Source: an uncultured bacterium
GTDB lineage: Bacteria; Actinomycetota; Actinomycetes; S36-B12
Assembly: GCA_903896585.1 (NCBI GenBank)
Contig: CAITYI010000321.1
Span: 1-11,935 of the forward strand
Length of the DNA stretch: 11,935 bases
Direction: 5' to 3'
Every line of letters starts with the position of its first letter. Position 1 is the first letter of the stretch. The notes under the pieces were generated by a model. The model was not told the origin of the DNA. It was given only the letters and a program-made list of their open reading frames with translations, and searched no databases. This document shows, in pieces, positions 1 to 7,320 of this stretch. Made by a program: the position numbers and the translations under genes.

Positions 1-1
1 A

Positions 2-790
2 TCAGTTCTCCTCCATCTCGCGGTAAAGGCTTTTTATCCGGCCCCGATCCCTTTCCCAGTGATGCATATCGATACGTCCTGGAAGTTCCGAGAAATGATT
101 GAGTTTCGGGATAAGCGCGCCCTTGATCTCAATCTTGATCTGCGCATTGCCCAAAACAAGACTGCTTTAGCCGAAGGCGTGACTCCGTTTAATCATGGAA
201 CTCACGAATACACCCGCATTATGAAAACGGTCGCTTTGCGGGAGGGTATCGATCAGTATGGTTTCGATGCTGCAATCGGTGGAGCCCGTCGCGATGAAGA
301 ACGTAGTCGCGCCAAGGAGCGAATTTTTTCACTGAGGGAGCCAGGTCACCGATGGGACCCGCGAAAGCAGCGTCCAGAATTTTGGCGCACAGCGAATACC
401 CAACTCTCACCGGGTCAATCCATGCGAGTATTCCCGCTGTCTAACTGGACCGAGTTGGATATTTGGCGATACATCCAACGCGAGGAGATTGAGATTCCTG
501 CCCTCTACTTTGCGAAAGAGCGCCCGGTTGTTGAACGCGATGGCGTTTTGATCATGGTTGACGATCACCGCTTTCCTCTCAAAGAGGGCGAAGTACCGGT
601 CATGAAATCTGTGCGTTTTAGAACTTTGGGATGCTATCCATTATCAGGGGCAGTGGAATCCACCGCAGATAATCTTGTTGACCTCATTGCCGAGATGCAG
701 TCCAGCAATGTATCCGAACGCGCTGGCCGCCTCATCGATGGCGAGGGTGGCGGCTCCATGGAAGCGAAGAAGGCAGAGGGTTATTTTTAA
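2..790 (+). CDS. cysD: Sulfate adenylyltransferase subunit 2 (CysD), 5' end cut by window edge
   Basis: Small catalytic subunit of ATP sulfurylase, which with CysN makes adenosine 5'-phosphosulfate (APS) from sulfate and ATP in the cytoplasm. The frame is open from base 2, so the ATG codons at 59 and 62 are internal. The residues encoded by 2-58 (SVLLHLAVKAFYP, then PFPVMHIDTSWKFREM running on past 59) match the CysD segment just after the PP-loop. About 40 N-terminal residues, including the PP-loop, therefore lie off the window. Visible CysD signatures are GGARRDEERSRAKER, RVFPLSNWTELDIWRYI, RFRTLGCYPLSGAVES and the C-terminal GSMEAKKAEGYF. The visible 262 residues plus about 40 fit the family length of about 300. 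The stop TAA shares its last A with the ATG of cysNC, which suggests translational coupling. Identification is firm; the true start cannot be seen. Confidence 0.96.
   Translation, partial: SVLLHLAVKAFYPAPIPFPVMHIDTSWKFREMIEFRDKRALDLNLDLRIAQNKTALAEGVTPFNHGTHEYTRIMKTVALREGIDQYGFDAAIGGARRDEERSRAKERIFSLREPGHRWDPRKQRPEFWRTANTQLSPGQSMRVFPLSNWTELDIWRYIQREEIEIPALYFAKERPVVERDGVLIMVDDHRFPLKEGEVPVMKSVRFRTLGCYPLSGAVESTADNLVDLIAEMQSSNVSERAGRLIDGEGGGSMEAKKAEGYF
776..779 (+). promoter_or_regulatory. Ribosome binding site of cysNC
   Basis: GAGG lies inside the last codons of cysD, ten bases before the cysNC ATG at 790. It supports the ATG that overlaps the cysD stop codon as the true start. Confidence 0.6.
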
Positions 791-2658
791 TGTCTGAACT
801 GACTCCGGTATTGCACTTGGTGACCTGTGGCTCCGTTGACGATGGAAAATCGACTCTCATCGGTCGGCTTCTGGCAGAGACAGACAGCGTTCCCATCGAT
901 CAACTCGAATATGCTCGGCGCACTCGCCGCGGTGGTTCAACGGTTCCAGTGGGAGAAATTGATTACTCGCTGTTAACCGATGGCCTTGAAGCGGAACGTG
1001 AGCAGGGCATCACGATCGATGTTGCCTACCGACACATGAACTTGCCCAACGGCCGAAGAGTCTTGATTGCAGACTCACCAGGCCATGAGCAATACACCCG
1101 CAATATGGCGGTTGCTGCATCCAATGGAGATGTTGCCGTGCTATTGGTTGATGCTGCGCGTGGAGTTCGTCCGCAAACCCATCGGCACCTGACTGTGTGC
1201 GCTCTGATGGGCGTAGAAACAATCATGGTCGCCGTAAACAAAATGGATTTGGTGGATTACTCCCACGAAGTATTTGAGCGGATCATGGGGGAAGTTCGCG
1301 TCACGGCAGCCCGACTTGGAGTTGAAAATATTTTAGGAATTCCAGTTAGTGCTGTCGCAGGTGACAACATCACAACGGTTTCCACCAACATGCCCTGGTA
1401 CCACGGCGAAACTCTTTTGGGCGCTTTGGGTGTGTGGGAGCCCATGGTCAAGCCTGAAAATGAAGGGTTCAGATTTCCAGTTCAATTCATTGTGCGGGCA
1501 GAAGGCAACTTCCGCGGTTATGCGGGCACGGTTGTGGCCGGGCAAGTTTCCGTCGGTCAGGAAGTCACCGTTGCAGATTCAGGTCGCACCGCGAAAATTG
1601 ACAGGATCGTAACGGCGAATGGTGATCTGGAGACCGCAATCACGGGCCAAGCGGTCACCCTTACTCTGGACCATGAAGTCGATGTAACCCGTGGTGACAT
1701 TCTTGCATCAGGTACTCCCTTGCAGCCTGCGGATCGGTTTGCAGTTGACATGGTGTGGCTTGGCGAAGAGCCACTTGCCCATGGGCGCTCCTATCTCCTT
1801 GTGTCCGGTTCTCGTTCAGTACCGACCACGGTGACAAATGTGCGACATCGCTTGGATGTTGTCACCGGTCACGAGCACGCTGCGCGGATCCTGGAAATGA
1901 ACGATGTAGGCAGAGTTGAAATTGCAACCGATCGACCTATTCCCATGGATTCATACCGTGATTGCCGAGACACGGGTGGATTCCTCCTTGTTGATCGGGT
2001 CAATGCCGACACGGTGGCTGCTGGATTATCCAGGCACGCCATGAGGCGCGCCTTCAATGTGGTTCCGCATACCTATGACGTGGATCATGCAGCCCGGAGC
2101 GCACTCATGGGACACCCAGCCCGCGTTGTGTGGCTAACGGGGCTACCAGGTTCAGGAAAATCAACTATTGCTGACTCTGCCGTTCGCAAACTTCACTCAT
2201 TGGGTGTGCACACCTACGTCCTAGATGGTGACAACGTTCGGACGGGGTTAAACAAGGATCTCGGCTTTACACCCGAAGACCGAGCGGAAAATGTTCGAAG
2301 AGTCGCAGAAGTAAGCAAGCTCATGCGGGACAGCGGAGTTGTCGTATTTGTGGCACTAGTTTCCCCATATCGTGCTGACCGTGAGACGGCGGCGGCACTA
2401 TTCGAGTCGGGCGAGTTCCTTGAGGTTTACGTGGACACCCCGGTTGAAATCTGTGCGGAACGAGATCCCAAAGGCCTGTATGCCAAAGCGGCGGCTGGAA
2501 ATTTACCGAATATGACGGGTGTTGGACAATCTTATGAAGTTCCGTTGAGCCCCAACCTTGTTCTTTCCGGGAGCGGCAATCTTGATGACAGCGTTGACCT
2601 ACTGGTTAACCTAGTTTTGGACTCGGAATCTGGGGCTCAAGGTGTCGGCGCCCAATAA
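790..2658 (+). CDS. cysNC: Bifunctional sulfate adenylyltransferase subunit 1 / adenylylsulfate kinase (CysN-CysC fusion)
   Basis: Fusion of the GTPase subunit of ATP sulfurylase with APS kinase, so one polypeptide helps make APS and then phosphorylates it to PAPS. The N-terminal part (about residues 1-435) is an EF-Tu-like GTPase: P-loop GSVDDGKS at 14-21, DSPGH at 95-99, NKMD at 150-153, then beta-barrel domains from about 230. The C-terminal part (about 440-615) is APS kinase: P-loop GLPGSGKST at 451-459, the DGDNVRTGLNKDLGF motif, SPYRADR at 525-531 (S525 aligns with the family's phosphorylatable serine), and RDPKGLY at 558-564. All key motifs of both halves are intact. The 622 residues are close to the mycobacterial CysN/C fusion. 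The start overlaps the cysD stop by one base. The 3' end overlaps pheS by 17 bases. Confidence 0.96.
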   Translation: MSELTPVLHLVTCGSVDDGKSTLIGRLLAETDSVPIDQLEYARRTRRGGSTVPVGEIDYSLLTDGLEAEREQGITIDVAYRHMNLPNGRRVLIADSPGHEQYTRNMAVAASNGDVAVLLVDAARGVRPQTHRHLTVCALMGVETIMVAVNKMDLVDYSHEVFERIMGEVRVTAARLGVENILGIPVSAVAGDNITTVSTNMPWYHGETLLGALGVWEPMVKPENEGFRFPVQFIVRAEGNFRGYAGTVVAGQVSVGQEVTVADSGRTAKIDRIVTANGDLETAITGQAVTLTLDHEVDVTRGDILASGTPLQPADRFAVDMVWLGEEPLAHGRSYLLVSGSRSVPTTVTNVRHRLDVVTGHEHAARILEMNDVGRVEIATDRPIPMDSYRDCRDTGGFLLVDRVNADTVAAGLSRHAMRRAFNVVPHTYDVDHAARSALMGHPARVVWLTGLPGSGKSTIADSAVRKLHSLGVHTYVLDGDNVRTGLNKDLGFTPEDRAENVRRVAEVSKLMRDSGVVVFVALVSPYRADRETAAALFESGEFLEVYVDTPVEICAERDPKGLYAKAAAGNLPNMTGVGQSYEVPLSPNLVLSGSGNLDDSVDLLVNLVLDSESGAQGVGAQ

Positions 2659-3751
2659 GGAGTTCGATCCTAAACAGGTCTCGGATCTCAGCGAGGATTC
2701 TGTTAATCGCATGGTAGCCGCGGCACTCACCGCAATAGGCGCGGCGGGGGATTTGAGCGAGTTGAAGGAAGTTAGGCTCGCGCACTTTGGCGACCGGTCC
2801 CCGCTCGCGTTGGCTAATCGTGAAATTGGCGCACTGCCTCCCGCAGCGAAAGCCGAGGTCGGCAAGCGAGTGGGTCATGCCAAAGCGCAGATCAAGGATT
2901 CATTAACTTCTCGCGAAGAAGAATTGGAGCTTTTGCGCGATCAGCAAGCTCTTCTCCAAGAAGTAGTTGACATCACTGTCCCAACCGATCGCGAGTGGAC
3001 GGGCGGTCGACATCCACTGACCACTCTCATGGACGCAATGGCAGACGTATTCATTGCCATGGGTTATTCCGTGGCAGAGGGGCCAGAGTTGGAAGCGGAG
3101 TGGGTGAATTTTGATGCGCTTAATGTTCCGGCGGATCACCCGGCCCGCACAATGCAGGATACTTTTTATGTCACCTCATCCGACAGCGGTGCCGTGCTCC
3201 GAACTCAGACTTCGCCCATTCAAATTCGTGCCATGCTGGAGCGCGACCCTCCTATTTATGTAGTTGCACCCGGTCGCGTTTATCGAACCGATGAGCTCGA
3301 CGCCACGCACACACCTGTTTTTCACCAAATTGAAGGTTTGGCTGTGGATCGCGGGCTGACCATGGCTCACCTTAAGGGAACTCTCGATCATCTTGCTGAG
3401 CAAATGTTTGGTGCAGGAATTGTGACTCGGTTACGTCCCTCATACTTCCCATTCACTGAACCCAGTGCTGAAGTGGATCTCCAATGCTTTGTGTGCAGGG
3501 GCTCGTCCATTGGCAACCCCGATGCCTCATGTCGGACCTGTGGCAGTGAGGGATGGATTGAGTGGGGTGGCTGCGGAATGGTGAATCCTCGGGTTTTGCG
3601 TGCTGTCGGCATTGATCCACATGCTTACACCGGTTTCGCATTCGGCATGGGAATTGAGCGGACTCTCATGTTCAGAAATGGGGTAACTGACATGCGCGAC
3701 ATGGTGGAGGGTGACCTTCGTTTCACTCGGGCCTTTGGGGTGGAGGCGTAA
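2642..3751 (+). CDS. pheS: Phenylalanyl-tRNA synthetase alpha subunit
   Basis: Catalytic alpha subunit of the alpha2-beta2 class II synthetase that charges tRNA-Phe. The GTG start is chosen because the resulting N-terminus (MSAPNKEFDPKQV) matches streptomycete PheS as I recall it; GGGG at 2632-2635 is a weak ribosome site. An N-terminal coiled-coil tRNA-binding region (about 1-110) is followed by the catalytic core with RVYRTDELDATHTP, motif 2 FHQIEG at 227-232, RPSYFPFTEPSAEVD, and motif 3 GFAFGMGIER at 331-340. Between the FTEPSAEVD motif and WIEWGGCGM lies a four-cysteine insert: C282-x2-C285-x11-C297-x2-C300. E. coli and M. tuberculosis PheS lack this insert, while Streptomyces PheS has it. 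The product is 369 residues, longer than the 327 of E. coli, because of the N-terminal extension and the insert. It starts inside cysNC and its stop overlaps the pheT ATG by one base. Confidence 0.97.
   Translation: MSAPNKEFDPKQVSDLSEDSVNRMVAAALTAIGAAGDLSELKEVRLAHFGDRSPLALANREIGALPPAAKAEVGKRVGHAKAQIKDSLTSREEELELLRDQQALLQEVVDITVPTDREWTGGRHPLTTLMDAMADVFIAMGYSVAEGPELEAEWVNFDALNVPADHPARTMQDTFYVTSSDSGAVLRTQTSPIQIRAMLERDPPIYVVAPGRVYRTDELDATHTPVFHQIEGLAVDRGLTMAHLKGTLDHLAEQMFGAGIVTRLRPSYFPFTEPSAEVDLQCFVCRGSSIGNPDASCRTCGSEGWIEWGGCGMVNPRVLRAVGIDPHAYTGFAFGMGIERTLMFRNGVTDMRDMVEGDLRFTRAFGVEA
3742..3746 (+). promoter_or_regulatory. Ribosome binding site of pheT
   Basis: GGAGG within the last pheS codons, four bases before the pheT ATG. 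The spacing is short, but the match to the anti-Shine-Dalgarno core is complete. It fits coupled translation of the two synthetase subunits in equal amounts. Confidence 0.6.
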
Positions 3752-6246
3752 TGCGAATCGCAGCCAGCTGGATCACTGAACTCACAGGAGTATTGGCCCC
3801 GGGCCGCGACATGGCAGAGCGGCTCATCGCTGCGGGCCTTGAAGTCGAGGGGGTAGTGGTTGTCGGTGAAGGTCTTATGGGTGACCTTGTTGTTGGCCAT
3901 GTCGAGGACATTGAAGAACTCAGGGAATTTAAAAAACCCATCAGGTATTGCCTGGTGGATGTGGGTGCTGAGCACGGCGGCATTCGGGGGATCATTTGTG
4001 GTGCCCAAAACTTTGTTATTGGCGATTTAGTAGTGGTCGCTCTTCCCGGGACCGTTCTTCCTGGCGGTTTTGAGATCTCGGCGCGGGAGACTTACGGAAA
4101 ATTGTCCAACGGCATGATTTGCTCAGAGCGAGAAATGGGTCTCGGTGAAGATCACGATGGAATTCTCGTTCTCCCGAAGGCAACGGCTGAAGCCGGCACT
4201 GATGCCAAGCCCATTGTCGGTATCGGAGATCAAATACTTGAAATTGCGGTGACACCTGACCGCGGCTATGCCCTGTCTGCTCGGGGTATTGCTCGTGAAG
4301 TCGCTATTGCCTACTCCGTGCCATTTAGTGATCCGATCGATCGGACACCGGTTTTGCCAGCTCCAACACAGACCCGGAAACCAGCAGCATGCGCCTCCGA
4401 TGACCTTGAATCCTGTGATCTTTTCACCTTGTCTACCGTGGTCAATTTCGATCCTCACGCATTCACGCCACAATGGATGAAAAATCGCCTACGCGAATGC
4501 GGTATGCGCTCGGTTTCTTTGGCGGTGGACATCACCAATTACGTCATGCTGGAACTCGGACAGCCCTTGCACGCGTTTGACCTTGATAAATTACAAGGGA
4601 TGGTTCGGGCGGGGCATCCGCGTGAGGGAGAGATATTCGAAACCCTTGATCATGTCGAGCGAACATTGTCAGAGAGTGATTTAGTAATTCTCGATGACCG
4701 CGGAACAATTGGCTTAGCGGGTGTCATGGGCGGGCTTGATGCCGAAATCTCAGATTCCAGTACCAATATTGCACTGGAGGCAGCACACTTTGACGCCACC
4801 GCGATTGCTCGCAGTTCGCGCAAATACAAACTATCCAGCGAAGCATCGCGGCGCTTTGAGCGAGGTGTTGATCGCACCATTGCCCCATATGCTGCGGCCC
4901 GCGCACTTGAGTTGATGCTCGAATGCGGTGGTGGTGAGTATGTTGGTATGAACGCGGTTGAAGCACCCATGCAGGTGACTGTGATTACGATTTCCGATCA
5001 ACTTCCTTCACGAATTGCCGGCATGGAGATTCCGGCCCAACAGGTTGTTGATCTCTTGACCGCCGTGGGTTGCCGAGTAATCCACGAAGACGGCCAACTT
5101 GAGGTTGCTGTTCCTTCCTGGCGACCAGACATCACTGATCAGGCTGACCTCGTGGAAGAAGTTGTGCGACTCATTGGTTATTCCAATCTGCCGAGTACCT
5201 TGCCGGTCGCTCCCGCCGGCCGCGGCTTAACCCACGCGCAGAAGTTGCGTCGCCGGGTCGGTACGGCCCTCGCTCACGCTGGCTTATCTGAGGTATTGAG
5301 TTATCCCTTTGTGGGTCCGCTGGACCTCACAGCACTCCGGATCCCCGCCCACGATTCACGTCGCGACATGCCAACCTTGGCTAACCCACTCTCTGATGAA
5401 CAACCGTGGTTGCGATCGTCGATCCTCTTTACGTTGATCCCAGCGGCTCGTCGCAATATCGGTAGAGGTCACGTGACCACTCCGATCTTCGAAGCTGGGT
5501 CTGTTTTTCACGGCGCGGTCTCAACTGAATCAATTCCCGTCATGACCGCGGAGCACCGACCGACCCAAGCCCAGTGGGAGGCATTGGAGCGCGCACTTCC
5601 GAATCAGCCATTCCATATCGGAGCGGTTCTTTCTGGCGATGCCCAGCAGGCGGGGTGGTGGGGACCAGCTCGCTCATTCGATTGGTCCGATTCGGTTCAG
5701 TTGGCTCGCACCATTACGCAGGCATGCGGATTGGAGCTTGTTGTGTCGCGGGCAAGTGACCCGATGTTCCACCCAGGCCGGTGCGCTCAATTGCAGGTAA
5801 CCGATTCCGATGGGAAAATGCACATGATTGGGGTGGCGGGTGAGCTTCATCCGGCGCTCATTGATTCATTTGGGTTATCGGCACGGTCGTGCGCCATGGA
5901 AATTGATTTATCAACGGTCATTGCTGCTGCACCTTTGGTCCGCAGTGCCCCCATATTCTCAACACAGCCAGTGGCTAAAGAGGACCTGGCCCTCGTTGTG
6001 GATATAAACGTTGACGCCGTGAGTGTGGAACGGGCATTGCGCGAAGGGGCGGGTGACCTCTTGGAATCCATTCGGCTCTTTGATGTTTATAGTGGGCCCC
6101 AGATTGGAGAAGGCAAAAAGTCTCTGGCATTTGCTCTTCGATTTAGGAGTCCCGATCACACGTTGTCGGCCGATGAAACAACGAAGGCTCGAGAATCGGC
6201 TCTGGCGCGAGCAGTTATTCAATGTGGGGCCGCCCTGCGGGCATAA
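3751..6246 (+). CDS. pheT: Phenylalanyl-tRNA synthetase beta subunit
   Basis: Beta subunit of PheRS; it binds tRNA-Phe, edits mischarged Tyr-tRNA-Phe and completes the heterotetramer. Domains in order: N-terminal B1 part (MRIAASWITELTG, 1-40); EMAP/OB-type tRNA-binding domain (about 41-150, with IICGAQNF and KLSNGMICSEREMGLGEDHDGI); B3/B4 editing domain (about 215-395, with VDITNYVMLELGQPLHAFD and SSEASRRFERGVD); B5 DNA-binding-like domain (about 409-480, ending VPSWRPDITDQADLVEEVVRLIGY); catalytic-like core; and the C-terminal ferredoxin-fold anticodon-binding domain (about 733-831, with QPVAKEDLALVVD and LRFRSPDHTLSADE). The 831 residues are normal for the long bacterial form carrying the OB domain. 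The start ATG overlaps the pheS stop (TAATG). It ends 27 bases before argC, and its stop codon lies inside a candidate ArgR operator. Confidence 0.97.
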   Translation: MRIAASWITELTGVLAPGRDMAERLIAAGLEVEGVVVVGEGLMGDLVVGHVEDIEELREFKKPIRYCLVDVGAEHGGIRGIICGAQNFVIGDLVVVALPGTVLPGGFEISARETYGKLSNGMICSEREMGLGEDHDGILVLPKATAEAGTDAKPIVGIGDQILEIAVTPDRGYALSARGIAREVAIAYSVPFSDPIDRTPVLPAPTQTRKPAACASDDLESCDLFTLSTVVNFDPHAFTPQWMKNRLRECGMRSVSLAVDITNYVMLELGQPLHAFDLDKLQGMVRAGHPREGEIFETLDHVERTLSESDLVILDDRGTIGLAGVMGGLDAEISDSSTNIALEAAHFDATAIARSSRKYKLSSEASRRFERGVDRTIAPYAAARALELMLECGGGEYVGMNAVEAPMQVTVITISDQLPSRIAGMEIPAQQVVDLLTAVGCRVIHEDGQLEVAVPSWRPDITDQADLVEEVVRLIGYSNLPSTLPVAPAGRGLTHAQKLRRRVGTALAHAGLSEVLSYPFVGPLDLTALRIPAHDSRRDMPTLANPLSDEQPWLRSSILFTLIPAARRNIGRGHVTTPIFEAGSVFHGAVSTESIPVMTAEHRPTQAQWEALERALPNQPFHIGAVLSGDAQQAGWWGPARSFDWSDSVQLARTITQACGLELVVSRASDPMFHPGRCAQLQVTDSDGKMHMIGVAGELHPALIDSFGLSARSCAMEIDLSTVIAAAPLVRSAPIFSTQPVAKEDLALVVDINVDAVSVERALREGAGDLLESIRLFDVYSGPQIGEGKKSLAFALRFRSPDHTLSADETTKARESALARAVIQCGAALRA

Positions 6247-6273
6247 ATATGCGTGTATGCGTATAATTATCAG
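6241..6273 (+). promoter_or_regulatory. Candidate ArgR operator (pair of ARG-box-like dyads) upstream of argC
   Basis: Two short inverted repeats lie in the pheT-argC gap. The first is GCATA-AA-TATGC at 6241-6252 (centre 6246.5), overlapping the pheT stop. The second is ATAATTAT at 6263-6270 (centre 6266.5), overlapping the -10 box. Read as half-sites, the first is GCAT-N4-ATGC, with the same half-site spacing as the E. coli ARG box TGAAT-N4-ATTCA. The 20-bp centre-to-centre distance matches the paired 18-bp boxes, 2-3 bp apart, known for arginine repressors. A direct repeat TATGCGT (6248-6254 and 6256-6262) also lies between them. ArgR is encoded downstream in the same gene run, so autoregulated repression is likely. 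The outer bases of the second dyad do not match, so this remains a prediction. Confidence 0.45.
6262..6267 (+). promoter_or_regulatory. -10 box of the argC promoter, predicted to give a leaderless transcript
   Basis: A perfect TATAAT ends six bases before the GTG at 6274. Initiation about seven bases after the hexamer would therefore fall on the G of the start codon, giving an mRNA with no 5' leader. No convincing -35 is seen 17-18 bases upstream (the sequence there is around GGGCAT). No Shine-Dalgarno sequence precedes the GTG, which agrees with a leaderless start, a common arrangement in actinobacteria. Confidence 0.6.
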
Positions 6274-7320
6274 GTGACTACATCGTGTGTCGTGGTGGGG
6301 GCTTCGGGTTATGCCGGTGGAGAGTTGCTCTCTCTCCTAGCGGGTCATCCGGCCTTCTCCGCGCCAATTGCTTGCGCTGGCGAGAAAGCTGGTCAGCTGC
6401 TGACTGACGTACACCCCCGGCTCATTGGCGTGTCGGCGTATGAAGGGGTGCGATTCGAATCAACCGACCTGTCTCATATGTCCAACGCAGACGTTGTGTT
6501 TATTGCCCTGCCACATGGTCAATCGGCGTCACTGTCCGCAAATATCCTTAGCTCAGTCCCTCGCTCGATCAAGATTGTTGACCTCGGTGCCGATTTTCGA
6601 TTAGGCAGTTCAACTGCCTGGGCCAGGTATTACGGAGGCGAACACGCAGGTTCGTGGACCTATGGCTTGCCTGAGCTCCCAGGGGCACGAGATCGGATTG
6701 CTCGCTCTGACCGCATCGCGAACCCAGGTTGCTACCCCACGGCTGTTGCTCTAGCACTTTGGCCGGCACATGCGGCCGGAGTGATTGATGCCACTGATAT
6801 CAGTGTGGTAGCTGCATCCGGAACCACGGGCGCGGGGCGCAAGGCGACCGAGGCACTACTTGCGAGCACGGTCATGGGATCCATGAGTGCATACAAAGTG
6901 GGGGGCTTACATCAGCACACACCCGAAATGGAACAAACCATTGCGGGTGTGGGCAGTGGCCAAGTACGCATCGGTTTCACGCCGTATCTAGCTCCCATGC
7001 CTAGAGGAATAATTGCGACCTGTACAGCGCGTACGGGGGCTTCACTTGGTGAACTCGATGCAATTTATCAGCGTGCTTACGCAAACGAATACTTCGTGAC
7101 CGTTTTGCCGACCGGGCAATCCCCACAGACTTCCAGCGTTACCGGAACCAATGCCACGCACATTCAGGTGACCCTAGATGAACACACGGGTCGATTGGTG
7201 GTGGTGTCCGTCATCGACAACCTGGGAAAGGGTGCGGCGGGGCAGGCGGTGCAAAACGCGAACCTCATGTGTGGTTTTCCCGAGACCACCGGGCTTGAAT
7301 TGACAGGTGGTGGCGCATGA
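6274..7320 (+). CDS. argC: N-acetyl-gamma-glutamyl-phosphate reductase
   Basis: Third enzyme of arginine synthesis; it reduces N-acetylglutamyl phosphate to the semialdehyde with NADPH. The GTG at 6274 gives 348 residues beginning MTTSCVVVGASGYAGGELL, with the NADP-binding glycine motif at 9-16, as expected for the family. An in-frame GTG at 6253 would add seven residues but lies upstream of the TATAAT and has no ribosome site. The catalytic cysteine is C153 in NPGCYPTA; the partner histidine is H213 in GGLHQHTPE. Other family motifs are ALPHGQSA, DLGADFRL, YGLPELPG and SGTTGAGRKA. First gene of the arginine run, with its own promoter. The stop TGA overlaps the argJ ATG (ATGA). Confidence 0.95.
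   Translation: MTTSCVVVGASGYAGGELLSLLAGHPAFSAPIACAGEKAGQLLTDVHPRLIGVSAYEGVRFESTDLSHMSNADVVFIALPHGQSASLSANILSSVPRSIKIVDLGADFRLGSSTAWARYYGGEHAGSWTYGLPELPGARDRIARSDRIANPGCYPTAVALALWPAHAAGVIDATDISVVAASGTTGAGRKATEALLASTVMGSMSAYKVGGLHQHTPEMEQTIAGVGSGQVRIGFTPYLAPMPRGIIATCTARTGASLGELDAIYQRAYANEYFVTVLPTGQSPQTSSVTGTNATHIQVTLDEHTGRLVVVSVIDNLGKGAAGQAVQNANLMCGFPETTGLELTGGGA

Noticed and set aside
59..61. ATG at 59 as the cysD start (243-residue protein)
   Set aside because: The frame is open to base 2, and the residues encoded upstream match CysD, so the gene simply runs off the left edge.
2593..2641. Promoter for pheS at TTGACC near 2593
   Set aside because: No -10-like hexamer lies at 16-18 bases spacing; the nearest AT-rich match is too close.
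5467..5478. Perfect 12-bp palindrome GGTCACGTGACC in pheT
   Set aside because: About three palindromes of this length are expected by chance in 12 kb, and this one lies deep inside coding sequence.
6253..6273. ArgC starting at GTG 6253
   Set aside because: It lies upstream of the TATAAT, has no ribosome site, and adds residues not needed before the conserved nucleotide-binding motif.
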